Shown here one piece after another: positions 29,391 to 39,509 of a stretch of DNA of 64,000 nt; position 1 is the stretch's first letter, and each line of letters opens with the position of its first letter. The notes under the pieces are model-generated. The model was not told the origin of the DNA. It worked only from the letters and a program-made list of their open reading frames with translations, and searched no databases. This stretch comes from Bradyrhizobium sp. CB1717 (lineage in GTDB: Bacteria > Pseudomonadota > Alphaproteobacteria > Rhizobiales > Xanthobacteraceae). Made by a program: the position numbers and the translations under genes. The stretch lies in contig NZ_CP121666.1 in assembly GCF_029714325.1 (NCBI RefSeq), positions 7,657,001 through 7,721,000 on the forward strand, in the 5' to 3' direction.

Positions 29391-30728
29391 TTGCAGACCT
29401 CCCTCCTTAACAAGTATTGCGATGCTCACCTGCCTTGGTACACCATCTATCCAACCGTGCCGGATTTCTCCGCGATGGTCGGTGCCAAGACTTGTGAGAC
29501 ATGGCTGAGGCGGCTGCCGCCCCAGGAGCCCGTTTCGCTCTACATCCATGTTCCGTTCTGTCGCTCTATATGTTGGTATTGCGGCTTCCCTACAAGCCTC
29601 ACTCGCGGCGAGCGACCGGTCGGCAATTACTTGGCAGCAGTGCGGGACGAGATCGGCTTGGTCGCAGAGCAAGTGCCGTGCGCTCTGCCGGTGAGCGACG
29701 TGCATTTCGGCGGCGGGACGCCGACCACCATTGCACCGCGCGATTTTCTCACTTTGATGGAACTCCTGCGCCACTGCTTTGCATTCAGTAAATCAGCTAC
29801 CATCGCGATAGAAATCGATCCGCGCGGAGTCACGGCCGAGATGGTCGAAACGTTACAAGCGGCCGGGATCAGCCGCGCGAGCATCGGCGTGCAAAGCTTC
29901 GATCCGGTGGTTCAAAGGTCGGTCAACCGCGTGCAGAGCGAGGAGCTCACAGCTTCGGTCGTCGAAAGTCTACGCCAGCATGGCATAAGCCGCATCAATT
30001 TCGACCTTCTCTTCGGACTGCCGCATCAGACGGTGCGGTCCTGCGTGGACTCCGCGCGGACGGCCCTGGCCATGCGGCCAGACCGGCTTGCGGTTTTCGG
30101 CTATGCTCACGTCCCCTCCTATATGAAACGTCAGCGCCAGATCGACGAGACGGCGCTGCCAGATAATGTCGCCCGCGGTGAGCAAGCCGCGGCTATTGCA
30201 GACACGCTGGTCTCGGCCGGCTACTGCCAGATCGGGCTCGACCATTTCGCCCTGCCCAATGACGAGCTCGCGCAGGCGCAGAAAGCTGGTCGGCTGCGCC
30301 GCAACTCCCTGGGGTATTCGGCTGATACCTGCAAAGCCGTGATCGGCTTAGGTCCGTCAGCCATCGGCCGTCTGCATGACGGTTACGTCCAGAACGAGAT
30401 CGAAACCGCTTCCTATCACCAACACATTCAGACTGGCCGTCTGGCAACCTCAAAAGGCTACTGTCTCACCGCCGAAGATCGCCTCCGCGCCGCAATCATC
30501 GAGCGTCTGATGTGCGATTTGCAGGCCGACGTACCAGCGATCTGTGCTGCTCACGGATTTGATCCGATTCCTCTTCTCGCTTCGGCCGACCGCCTGGGAA
30601 TGCTTGCAGAAGACGGGATAGTGGAGATTGAAGAGGGATTCATTCGAGTCAAGCAGAAGCACCGGTTTGTCATTCGCGCTGTTGCTGCCGCGTTCGACAC
30701 TTATCTCGACCGCATTCCTATTAACTAA
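29391..30728 (+). CDS. hemN1: HemN-like radical SAM protein (HemN1 type)
   Basis: HemN catalyses oxygen-independent decarboxylation of coproporphyrinogen III in heme synthesis. The 445-residue product has the family start YTIYPTVPDF, the radical-SAM cluster motif CRSICWYC (Cys57, Cys61, Cys64), FGGGTPT and GVQSFDP, and a full C-terminal domain. The position of the further conserved Cys of E. coli HemN (CxxxCxxCxC) is Phe66 here. The start is TTG 29391, right after an in-frame TAA, with only a weak ribosome site. B. japonicum has hemN1 in its symbiotic region and hemN2 elsewhere, and only hemN2 was found essential as I recall; this gene fits hemN1. Confidence 0.82.
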   Translation: MQTSLLNKYCDAHLPWYTIYPTVPDFSAMVGAKTCETWLRRLPPQEPVSLYIHVPFCRSICWYCGFPTSLTRGERPVGNYLAAVRDEIGLVAEQVPCALPVSDVHFGGGTPTTIAPRDFLTLMELLRHCFAFSKSATIAIEIDPRGVTAEMVETLQAAGISRASIGVQSFDPVVQRSVNRVQSEELTASVVESLRQHGISRINFDLLFGLPHQTVRSCVDSARTALAMRPDRLAVFGYAHVPSYMKRQRQIDETALPDNVARGEQAAAIADTLVSAGYCQIGLDHFALPNDELAQAQKAGRLRRNSLGYSADTCKAVIGLGPSAIGRLHDGYVQNEIETASYHQHIQTGRLATSKGYCLTAEDRLRAAIIERLMCDLQADVPAICAAHGFDPIPLLASADRLGMLAEDGIVEIEEGFIRVKQKHRFVIRAVAAAFDTYLDRIPIN

Positions 30729-31127
30729 GCCACCATGTGAGCAGATCCCAACCTCTAAGCTCTTCGCGAGGAGCGATCCGAAGAAGCGCCTCGGGCAGAC
30801 AGGCCAGATTTCGAAGATGCAGCCGCGGTGCGATGACACGACCTTTCAGATATGATCTCAAAAAGTGGCGGGGCTGACTAGAAGAGAGCTGATTTAAGGG
30901 AAAGGTTCAGCGGATTCCGCCGTTCAGGGCCACGGCTCGATCATGCGGAAAATGCTCTGCGCCACCTGTCCTGGAGTGCGCTCGATGATAGTGACGGCCT
31001 CAGCGACATGCCGCTGGAGACGAGGGCGCCCGCACAAGCTTCGTGTATTTTACGGCGGCAGGCAGCTTTGCGAAGCTACGGTCCACCTCATCGAGCAAAG
31101 TTGACCACGCCTGCAGCGTCTCAGACC
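30729..31127. other. Gap between hemN and the coiled-coil gene
   Basis: I see no gene, repeat or hairpin of note here. Confidence 0.35.
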
Positions 31128-31646
31128 TCAAGGCTCGGCTGTCTTCGGTCCGGCGATCACCGGCGCGCCTCCGACGGAAACAGGCCCCTGTGGTTTGGAC
31201 CGCCTGAAGCGTTTCCTGGCGACGCTCGAAGCAGCCCGGGCTGGCGACAAAGGTGGCTCGGACGCAGCAGAAGGGACAGGTGTTAAACTCTGCAGCGAAT
31301 CGATCCGCGAAGTCAGCATGGTGATCTGATCCAGGATCCCTTTGAGGTCATCCCGCAGGGCATTGATCCGGCTGTTGAGTACTGCGATCTCGTCGCCAGT
31401 TTTCTGCTGTGCCCAGTTTATCTCAAACAAGGCTGCCCTGTCTTCCAGTGACAGGCTCATCGTTGAAGCGACGTCCCGGGCTTCCGGCTTCTCGACGAAC
31501 GCTTCAAGGTTAGCCCAAAGCCAGACGCCAGCAGCACACGAGCTGACGAGGACAAGCGGGAGCACCAAAACCGGGAGAATCCGTCTTGACGGACCGCGCA
31601 AGAGCGGCCGCAAGTCTGAAGCGGCCGCTTGATCAATCAAGTCCAT
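31128..31646 (-). CDS. Membrane-anchored coiled-coil protein of unknown function
   Basis: The 172-residue product begins MDLIDQAAASDLRPLLRG, has one transmembrane helix (ILPVLVLPLVLVSSCAAGVW), then a heptad-type region (EIAVLNSRINALRDDLKGIL, DQITMLTSRIDSLQSL) and a Pro/Ala/Arg-rich tail ending VIAGPKTAEP. This reads as an inner-membrane anchored coiled coil with a disordered end. I do not recognise a family. ATG 31646 has GAGGGA just upstream. Confidence 0.6.
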   Translation of the reverse strand: MDLIDQAAASDLRPLLRGPSRRILPVLVLPLVLVSSCAAGVWLWANLEAFVEKPEARDVASTMSLSLEDRAALFEINWAQQKTGDEIAVLNSRINALRDDLKGILDQITMLTSRIDSLQSLTPVPSAASEPPLSPARAASSVARKRFRRSKPQGPVSVGGAPVIAGPKTAEP

Positions 31647-32727
31647 TGTCCCTCGCCAAGATCCCATTCCAGCAGGCTTGTTTTGTCGACGCGATAGGCT
31701 GCGATGCTCACGCGCTGCAGGAGCTGCCAGCGTCGACTATAGTCAATCTTGCCGAGCTTCCCGATCGGCTGCCCTGCTCCTATGAAACGCTACTTCTTGA
31801 GCAACGCAACGCGACAATTTGCGCGCGTTCTCCATGATAGCGTCACCAGTAAGCAACGGTACTCATCTTCGCCGGCGAAGGCGCAGCATTTTTTCACCAT
31901 TCAGAAGAACCCTGGAGATTTTCTTTCCCACGGCACGAATGCAAATCGTTCACTCATTCCTGCAGTGTGTTCGATGGAGCCCCCTCACGGCGGCGAGACC
32001 ACGGCAATGGTCGATTGGAATGGCAAACACTGTACCTGGTCAACTACCAATTCCGGCAGATTGTTCGAGATGACGGGGACGTGGCAAGCGTGACCAACAA
32101 GCGACGCACACGTCAAGGATTCGGATGCAAGACAGGTTTTGCCGCGCTCACGGCAGCCAGCAACTGTTCGCCGATACACGCGAAAGCTGCTCGATGGCTG
32201 ATTCCTGCGGTCTCCGCGCCGATCGCGTCGGATGTTGTGGTGAGGTTGCCGCGCGCGCAACTTCAAGCCTGGCGATTGTCTCGTGTTTCGCTGACAACCA
32301 TATCGCTAAAGCGCGTCGTGAATGCAAGCCTCTTGCACGGCGAGCCTTGCTTTCCGGAAGCTGCCGTTTAGTTCAGAAAGCCGCCTTCGATGCAGATGCG
32401 CGACAGCGCCAGACTCGCTCCACTCACAGTGAGCAGGGCGGACATTCGCAATGTTCGGCGGCCCGGACAGCAAGCGCCCGCGCGCTCATCGTGAGCATTT
32501 GCCGAGCCAGCCCCGTCCTCTGGCCCTGGGCGCACCGGCGTTATGCACCAGCAGAGTTTCGGACCAGATCATCATCGCGCCGCGAGCTGAGAGGTTCAGC
32601 AAGCCTGAGTGACTCGCTTCGGATGAATCGTGTTCTGGCTCGTCGCCCTCGCCCTCGGACGCGAAAACGCCGGGAGCTCACTGTGGGCCAATCAGGCCGC
32701 AGTCCAATTTAATCATGGCCGGCAGAC
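31647..32727. other. Gap with no recognised gene
   Basis: About 1.1 kb with only short frames lacking family features; possibly an eroded insertion. Confidence 0.35.
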
Positions 32728-34335
32728 ATGGACCCGAAGCACGCCATGCGTGATTGCCTTCTTGCGACGAGCTCGCGTCGGACATACTCGGCTGCGGCGG
32801 CACTTTCTTTCAATTTCAGACCACGGGGAAAGCGATCTGGGCTCGTTATCGCCTTTTCGCTAGCGGCTTGTCTGGTCGGCAATTCCGTCCTGGCCCAAAC
32901 CGCAAGCGGACCTGATCCTAGTAACCACCCTGTGGATCAGACCGGCAAGAAAGGAAACACTTCCGATCGGGCCGCAAAGCTCCCGATCGACCTGGTTCAT
33001 CAGGCAATCCGCCCTCCTGCCCCGGCGCCAGCAGCAGGTCCCGGAGTGCCTTTCGAGAGGCGCGGCAATGCGGGCAGGCGTGCTCAGACGAGACCGCAAA
33101 AGACGATCAATCCCTTCGAAAGGTACGACAAGCTGCGTGAAAACGGGTTGTGGTTCAACATACCTGGTCCTGCGGACACGATTGATCAGGACAAGGACGG
33201 CGTTAGATCGGCGCTGGCAGATGTCGGCATCGGCTACATCGGCTGGACACACAACAGCTTTGTAAACAACCAGCTGCCGAATGCGGCCAGAAGCACTATC
33301 GCAAACCAGCTCTATATGGGCCAGAATCCGACCTTCGCGTCGGTAAACCTCATGATCGTCACCTACGATCTCAGCCGGTTTGGCATTGCCGACGGACAGA
33401 TTGTCGTAGGAGCCGAGCAGCAATACTGGACGTGGGATCGCCCGGGACCAGATCGAGTGGGAATCAATACGCTCGCCTATTACCAGACTTTCTTCGACAG
33501 GACGCTAGAACTCAAGCTTGGCTACCTCAGAAACCAAAATGAGTTCACCGGCACATTGTTCGGAGGGATTACAGGATCGAACATGTCTGCCTTGTTCCAG
33601 GCAGGGATGAGCACCAATGCTGCGCCGACGCCGGCGGCCAACTTGAAGTACAATTTTGACGATCGCTTGTACAACAAGGTCTCCGTCCAGCGCTCAATCA
33701 GCCCAGATGGTGCCTATGCCCACATAATCGAGAATCCCACCGGCCTGAACTGGAGCACGGCCAATGCAGGCATCCTTCTCGTTGACGAAGCCGGCTACAA
33801 GAGCAAGGCGGCTCCCGGCGTACCCGACACGTGGCTGCGGGCGGGCGTTGGTTTCAACAATAGCCGCTATACGAATTTGGCGGACCCCAAGCAACAAAGG
33901 GAGACTGGGAATCATTTTCACTACATCGCTGCGGACAGGCAGCTCTGGCAGAGCGACGCCCTTGGGTTGCCGTCTCGCGGCATCTATGGCGGCTTCTCCA
34001 TCATGGGAGCTCCGCCTGACCTCAACAGGATCAGCCAATATTGCGAGCTTCGTCTTTATGCGAAAGGCCCCTTTGATAGCCGGCCCAGTGATCTGATTGC
34101 ACTCGTTGCTAGCAAGACGAGCTGGAGCAAATTTGCGGTGGATGCTGCTCTGGCTAAAGGCCAGCTTGCGCATCGTGAGACCACGGCAATCACCGGAACA
34201 TATACCGCCCATCTTGCTCCGGGAATATATGCAGGCGTTGGATTATCATACATTCATAACCCCACAAGCATCACGCACACGCCCCAAACGGAACACGCGC
34301 TCAATCTGTTGGTATCTACGTTGATATTCTTCTGA
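32728..34335 (+). CDS. OprB-type carbohydrate-selective porin
   Basis: The 535-residue product has a hydrophobic signal segment around residues 38-57 (SGLVIAFSLAACLVGNSVLA), a Pro-rich linker, and a barrel domain typical of OprB porins: GIGYIGWTHNSFVNNQLP, QLYMGQNPTFASVNLMIVTY, LELKLGYLRNQNEF, GIYGGFSIMGAPPD, and a final NLLVSTLIFF ending in Phe, as needed for outer-membrane insertion. It would let sugars diffuse across the outer membrane. The start is uncertain; the N-terminus before the signal is unusually long, so the ATG at 32743 or a later start is possible. Confidence 0.82.
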   Translation: MDPKHAMRDCLLATSSRRTYSAAAALSFNFRPRGKRSGLVIAFSLAACLVGNSVLAQTASGPDPSNHPVDQTGKKGNTSDRAAKLPIDLVHQAIRPPAPAPAAGPGVPFERRGNAGRRAQTRPQKTINPFERYDKLRENGLWFNIPGPADTIDQDKDGVRSALADVGIGYIGWTHNSFVNNQLPNAARSTIANQLYMGQNPTFASVNLMIVTYDLSRFGIADGQIVVGAEQQYWTWDRPGPDRVGINTLAYYQTFFDRTLELKLGYLRNQNEFTGTLFGGITGSNMSALFQAGMSTNAAPTPAANLKYNFDDRLYNKVSVQRSISPDGAYAHIIENPTGLNWSTANAGILLVDEAGYKSKAAPGVPDTWLRAGVGFNNSRYTNLADPKQQRETGNHFHYIAADRQLWQSDALGLPSRGIYGGFSIMGAPPDLNRISQYCELRLYAKGPFDSRPSDLIALVASKTSWSKFAVDAALAKGQLAHRETTAITGTYTAHLAPGIYAGVGLSYIHNPTSITHTPQTEHALNLLVSTLIFF

Positions 34336-34371
34336 TCATCGCAGGTGCCGTTTTGGTTCCACCTTCTCGAG

Positions 34372-34576
34372 CCGCATGGGACTTCACGGTGGTGTGCTTG
34401 TGATTGCCACTCATGCGCTGATGCGCGGCAATCCGCTCGCCCTTGTGGAAGATCTCGACGGTGCGGGCGGTGAACCGCGCCTCGACCTCGGCACGCGCGA
34501 AGCGATGTGGAACGCTGTAGTGATGCTTCTCCACCTCGACGTGGTAGTCGAGGCTGACGCGGCGGATAGGCGATCA
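34372..34576 (-). mobile_element. IS21-family IstA transposase fragment
   Basis: The minus strand encodes RRVSLDYHVEVEKHHYSVPH followed by RFARAEVEARFTARTVEIFH, the beta-barrel part of IS21-family IstA transposases. It begins after a stop codon and its end degenerates, so only about 65 codons remain. Confidence 0.8.
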
Positions 34577-34902
34577 TCGCCGCGCGTTTATGGAGACGGC
34601 AACAACATGAGTGGTCTGATTTCGGTGATTGTCGACAAACCGTTGACCGACTGGGGCTTTCGTAGTCGGATCAACGGACTAACTCCCCGGTTATAAGCGA
34701 TTCCCATTCTTCACTTCTGGAGGCGAGAGGCGGTGCTTCGGAGCGTTGTCGCCATGGTGCCCATGGGATTGTCGAAGCACGGCAAGGGCCTACCTCATGT
34801 GTTCGCTCTGCGGAATACAGGTGTTGTTCAACAAAGGCCGACGGAGATCGTCGACCGAGCAAGCTCATCCGGATCGACACCGCGTTCATCCGCGGGCATT
34901 TT

Positions 34903-36072
34903 CTAATGAAGCTCTGGCAGGACTGGATCGAGTTCTTCCTGCTCGAGCGTCTTGGCTCCATCTTCCGCCAGATACGCTGCCAGAGCCGCGATACCGGAGG
35001 CCGGTGGACACCGAGCGGGTGCCGATTTTTTGAACGGCACTTGCCCCAAGCGCTCGGCAACTTCGACGCTCATGAGGTGGGGACGGATCGGTCGATCGAC
35101 GGCGCGCTCGATGGTGTGGAAGATCCAGGTGCCGTCCGGATCGATGTCCGACCAATGAAAGATCGGCGTCTGTTCGGATACCAATCCTGCGATCGTCCGG
35201 AGCGCCTGCTGGGTGGCAAGCGAGGGGTACCCGCCGACATACATGGTCGTTCCTAATCGGCCGGGGTCCGCCTCGGCGATGTGCCGGTTGAAGCTTGCGA
35301 AGTTTTCGATCGTCAGAACGTAGGCCGGTGGCTCCCGGAAGCGGACGCGATCTGCTTCCTTGGGAGCGATTCCGAGATAGTGCGGAGATATGCTGGAAAG
35401 ATCGGCTCCGTCGAGGTCGATCTTGCCCGCGATCAGCAGCGGCGGCGCGAAGCGCTCCAGTCCGATCGCTCGCAGTGCCTCGCGGGGACGGGCGCCAGGT
35501 GGAAAGTCCATTATGCCGCTCAAAAGCCGGACCACGGCACCCTCGATGCGTTCGAGTATCTTGCTGTGCCCCACCGTACGTCGCGAGAAAGTTTTGTAGT
35601 CGACGTCCAGATGCTTGTTATCGAGGATCGCCTGCGCGAGAACGAATGCGTGGCGCAGCGTGTCGACGTCGGACGAACCGAATCCGTGCCACGTCTTACC
35701 CCGCGCCCACACCTCTGCGATTTGAGAGCCGGTGTTCTTCAGGGACTCGTGCAGCGCCACTCCGGCTACAAGCCGCGCGGCGGCGTCCTCCGCGATGCGT
35801 GACGCCGGGGTACGGCCGAGATGTCGGTATAAGATCTCCGCCGAGGCCAACCGCACGTGTGCCACTTGGTCTCGTTGGGCGCCGCGCCCCCAGCCAATGG
35901 ACACCGCGCCGGCACTTTCGGCTTTCCTGATCTGCTTCAGGAAAGCGTCCGCCGCGACGACCGACGAGAAAGCGACATAGTCCGGGTGGGCGATCGGACT
36001 TGCGGCCCCGGCCTCGAAGCGATCGAGCAGGTCGTTAAGCAGGCCGATCGCGTCCGTGAAACGTCGCGCCAT
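34903..36072 (-). CDS. jetD: Wadjet protein JetD (Toprim-type nuclease, DUF2220)
   Basis: JetD is the DNA-cleaving subunit of the Wadjet anti-plasmid system, related to topoisomerase VI subunit A. The 389-residue product has the C-terminal Toprim-type motifs: a Glu in VLTIENFASFNRH, the GGYPSLATQQALR segment, and FHWSDIDPDG with the D-x-D pair. It starts two bases after the jetC stop and is the last gene of the four-gene unit. Length and order match known Wadjet operons. Confidence 0.85.
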   Translation of the reverse strand: MARRFTDAIGLLNDLLDRFEAGAASPIAHPDYVAFSSVVAADAFLKQIRKAESAGAVSIGWGRGAQRDQVAHVRLASAEILYRHLGRTPASRIAEDAAARLVAGVALHESLKNTGSQIAEVWARGKTWHGFGSSDVDTLRHAFVLAQAILDNKHLDVDYKTFSRRTVGHSKILERIEGAVVRLLSGIMDFPPGARPREALRAIGLERFAPPLLIAGKIDLDGADLSSISPHYLGIAPKEADRVRFREPPAYVLTIENFASFNRHIAEADPGRLGTTMYVGGYPSLATQQALRTIAGLVSEQTPIFHWSDIDPDGTWIFHTIERAVDRPIRPHLMSVEVAERLGQVPFKKSAPARCPPASGIAALAAYLAEDGAKTLEQEELDPVLPELH

Positions 36073-36074
36073 AG

Positions 36075-39000
36075 CTACTCGGCGGCCAGACGGGTGGCGA
36101 GCTCATCTTCGGACATCAGGTCCGGATCGATGGCCATCAGCTCGCGCTTGGCCTTCTCTTTCAGTTCCACCACGGTCGCCCTGGACTGCTCGCCGATCCG
36201 GTCCACCTCCACGATCGTGTCCATGTGCTCGAGCACGGCGACCCGCTTCTCGAACGGCGCCGCGATCACGAACTGCAGGCCGAGTTTTTTGTAAAAGCTC
36301 ATCATCTGCCGCTGGTTCTTGCCGTCCATTTTGGAGAAGGCCTCATCGAACATGGCCAGGGCGAAACCGGCGGGCTTGCCGGCACGACGCTCCGCGCTGC
36401 CGTAGACGGCGGCCAGCGAAGCGCCGATGGCGACGTAGATAGGCACCTGCTGTTCGGCGCCAGACCCGGTCCCGCGCCGCTGCTCCCAGCGCGTCGAGCG
36501 GCCGGTGGCGACATCCTCCATGTGAATCTCGAAGGTGTAAAAATTCCGGTAGTCCTCGAACTGGGTGAAATCCTTGTCGGAGTCCTCAAGCAGCGCCTCG
36601 AGTGCGACGATCGTATCCTTGTGCGGAAAGTCGTCGGGCACGTCGCCCCGGAACAACATGTCGAGCGCCTCCGGGGACGTCTTGGCGATCTCAATGATCT
36701 TCAGGATGGGCTGGAACTCCACGACCTGGGTGCGGTGGAATGAATAACGCTCGTTGTGGAAGGGATGTGCGTAGAGACTGCGGTTCAACGATTGCAGCTC
36801 CCGCTCCATCTTGCCGATCCGGGCCGTGAGCGCGTTGATGAACTCGCCGCGCAGCAGGGTGGAGGCCTTTTCCGCCGCTTCCCGAGCCTGCCGTTCGTAC
36901 TGGCGCAGCTCGTTGGATTCGATATCCGCGATGAGCTGCTCCATCCAGGGCTTTACCTCTCTCAGCGGCTCGCTCTCGGCGCCGACTTGCGAGCTCATCC
37001 CGAACTGGTCGAAGTAATCGTAGAGGAGCTCGCGGACCCGCCGCTCGATGCGGGCGCGCTCTGCGTCGGAGGCGTCCGCATCCTTTAGTGCCCTGTCCGC
37101 GATGGCGCGGTGTTTCTCCGCGAAGCCCTTTTGGAATGCGGCATTGAGGCGCTCGCGGTACACGATCCTACCCTTTGCGGCGGAGTAGAGCGGGAAGGTC
37201 TTGCGATAGATCGACCGGGCGACCCGCAGGTTAAGCTCGGAGCCGGGTACGTTTTCGCCCTCTCCGAGCCTCCTCTCTGCCGATCTGACCTCACCGTCAT
37301 GTTCGCCGAACGCCTTCTGCTGGATCTTTCGCTCATTGAGCCTCTTCTCCTTCAGCTTCTGCTGCGCTCGTTTCTTGTCGCGAAGTCCGCCGTCGCCCGC
37401 CCCGTCAAGCGCTTCGAGCCTCGCCTGGGCTTCGGCGATCTCGGTCTGCGCGGCTGCGAAGGCAGCGGCGCTAGCCTTCAGATCGTCACGCTCCTCGCAG
37501 ATGTTCTTCAGAGCGGCAAAGGCCTGCTCTGCCGCCTGGGCCTCCTTGCTCTTTTCCGTTTGGAGCCGATCCAGTTCCTCGGCCTGATCCTGCAGGGAGC
37601 GCAGGGCGTTCGCCTGGGCCGCCTTTCCAATCTTGTGCTGCGAGGCTTCGATCCAGCGATGGGTCCTTACGAGTCCGTCGTCGTAGAGGCCGTCCTTCAT
37701 GATAGCCCGCCCCGGCCTGTTGAACTGGTCGAGCGTATCCGCGAGGCGGACCGTGCCGTAGCGGCGCATGATGAAGGCCATCGCGTCCGGATCCTGGCTC
37801 CGGAAGATCGAGGGGAAAGTACCGCGCTCCGGCTTGGCCCTGAACTGCTCGAGCTTGTTTAGGCTCACTAGCGATGCATGGCGAAACTCGCGGCGACCTT
37901 CCTTGAAGATCGACGTGGCGGCGCTGATATCTCCTCTGTCCACGAACACGGCTTCTCGGTCGCGGCCGAGGAGCGCCTCGGCGGCTCCCACCCACTCGGG
38001 TTCGGCGACTTCGATGATCTCGCAGAGCACGCGCGGGACCATTCCGCTCTGCCGCAGCCTGCGGCAGAGGAGTTCAGTGTCATCGCCGAGATAGGCCCGC
38101 GCCCCTCCGGCGGCGTGCTGTCGAATCCGTTCGAGCACCTCGTCGCGGCGGCCTCGGAGCCCGGAAAGCTCCGCGATGATCCTTTGGCGCGCTTCGTCGA
38201 TCTTCGGCAGCCATTCCTGGCCGCTTGCCGCGAAGGACTTCTCGGCCGCGGAGAGCTCGTCGGAGACGCGCCCGATGTCGGCCCCGGCGGTGGCGGTCAG
38301 AAGACGCTCAAGGACAGGAACGAAGTCCTCGAAACCGTCCACGCACATCGCGCGGAGCGGCTCCAGGCGGCGGATGTCCTCCAGACGAGCCTTGAAGTCC
38401 GCCGAGGCGCGGTGCGCCGTCTGCCCGGCCGCATCGGCGGTCTGCTGCAGGGACTTTCTGCCGGTCTTGGCATCGTGCTCGGCGATCGCGGCCGTGAGGC
38501 GCTCGATCTCGTTATCGATGGCCTTGACGTCGTCGTCGATGAAATCGAGCTCTTTTGCTGCGGCGTCCCGGCGCGCCATCTCGGTACGCCGCTTGGTCTT
38601 GAAGTCCAGGTTTATCGCGCGCGCCGCGAGCCAAGTCGCGCGTTTTGCGATCCACTCCTCCCTGAACTTGGTCTCGAGCGCTTCTTCAAGAGTGCCGAGG
38701 ACGACCCGAAGCGCCCTCAGGGCTTCGAGCCTGAGGCGCATCTTTCTGATGGTTTCGCTGATGTTGCGGTATGTCTGGATCGACTCGCGCAGCTCCTTGA
38801 TGCCGATCGGGCTGTCTTCGAGGATGTAGTTCCGCACGAACTGCGTGGCCGTCTGGTTGTGGTCGAGCGTCATCGCGTTGACGATTGATTTCTGAAGGGC
38901 GCTGGCGTTCTGCTCGCCATAGGGCGAATGCGGCAAAAGATGGCGCATGTACTCGCGGACATAGTCGCTCGCCCGGTCGCGATGATTGACGAAGTTGCCT

Positions 39001-39509
39001 TCGCCGACCGCCGCGACGATCCGGGCGCGCACGTCCTCCCACGGCGCCGGGAATTGCGACTTTCCGCGCTGCTCGATGAAGTCCTTGGAGCTCAGAACGG
39101 TACCAACGGCGACGAACAGTGCCAGCACGGTCTCCCTGCTGTCGGACTTGCGCGCCTCAAGCGCCATGCCGATCGTGACCGGCGGTCGATCGCCTTCCTT
39201 GTCTTCGAAGCCTAGCGCCACGTAGGTGCGCGCCTCGTCGCGCCGGCGCTGGTCTTCGCCGAGCGTCCCAAGGCAGTAATCGACGACGCTGCGCTTCGAG
39301 CCGCTGCGCGATTTTCCGCTGTCGCCGGCGACCGCGTTCAGGCGCAAGAACCGCCGGCTCCCGCCGGTGAGAACGACCTGTGCCATGTCGAGGATTGTCG
39401 ATTTTCCGGACCGGTTCTCGCCCAGGACCCCGACGTGTCCTGTCACGTCGATGTCGGCGAGGTCGAACAGATGCCAGTTCACCATCGTCAGGTGGCGTAG
39501 CTCCATCAT
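36075..39509 (-). CDS. jetC: Wadjet protein JetC (SMC-like ATPase)
   Basis: JetC is the SMC-like motor of Wadjet, which extrudes loops on plasmid DNA and licenses its cleavage by JetD. The 1144-residue product has Walker A GENRSGKST (residues 30-38), long charged coiled-coil stretches in the middle, an ABC signature in GTGSGAEQQVPIYVAIGASL, and Walker B ALAMFDEAFSKMD near the C-terminus. Its ATG overlaps the jetB stop as ATGA, so translation is coupled. It was probably acquired as a block with jetABD. Confidence 0.88.
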   Translation of the reverse strand: MMELRHLTMVNWHLFDLADIDVTGHVGVLGENRSGKSTILDMAQVVLTGGSRRFLRLNAVAGDSGKSRSGSKRSVVDYCLGTLGEDQRRRDEARTYVALGFEDKEGDRPPVTIGMALEARKSDSRETVLALFVAVGTVLSSKDFIEQRGKSQFPAPWEDVRARIVAAVGEGNFVNHRDRASDYVREYMRHLLPHSPYGEQNASALQKSIVNAMTLDHNQTATQFVRNYILEDSPIGIKELRESIQTYRNISETIRKMRLRLEALRALRVVLGTLEEALETKFREEWIAKRATWLAARAINLDFKTKRRTEMARRDAAAKELDFIDDDVKAIDNEIERLTAAIAEHDAKTGRKSLQQTADAAGQTAHRASADFKARLEDIRRLEPLRAMCVDGFEDFVPVLERLLTATAGADIGRVSDELSAAEKSFAASGQEWLPKIDEARQRIIAELSGLRGRRDEVLERIRQHAAGGARAYLGDDTELLCRRLRQSGMVPRVLCEIIEVAEPEWVGAAEALLGRDREAVFVDRGDISAATSIFKEGRREFRHASLVSLNKLEQFRAKPERGTFPSIFRSQDPDAMAFIMRRYGTVRLADTLDQFNRPGRAIMKDGLYDDGLVRTHRWIEASQHKIGKAAQANALRSLQDQAEELDRLQTEKSKEAQAAEQAFAALKNICEERDDLKASAAAFAAAQTEIAEAQARLEALDGAGDGGLRDKKRAQQKLKEKRLNERKIQQKAFGEHDGEVRSAERRLGEGENVPGSELNLRVARSIYRKTFPLYSAAKGRIVYRERLNAAFQKGFAEKHRAIADRALKDADASDAERARIERRVRELLYDYFDQFGMSSQVGAESEPLREVKPWMEQLIADIESNELRQYERQAREAAEKASTLLRGEFINALTARIGKMERELQSLNRSLYAHPFHNERYSFHRTQVVEFQPILKIIEIAKTSPEALDMLFRGDVPDDFPHKDTIVALEALLEDSDKDFTQFEDYRNFYTFEIHMEDVATGRSTRWEQRRGTGSGAEQQVPIYVAIGASLAAVYGSAERRAGKPAGFALAMFDEAFSKMDGKNQRQMMSFYKKLGLQFVIAAPFEKRVAVLEHMDTIVEVDRIGEQSRATVVELKEKAKRELMAIDPDLMSEDELATRLAAE

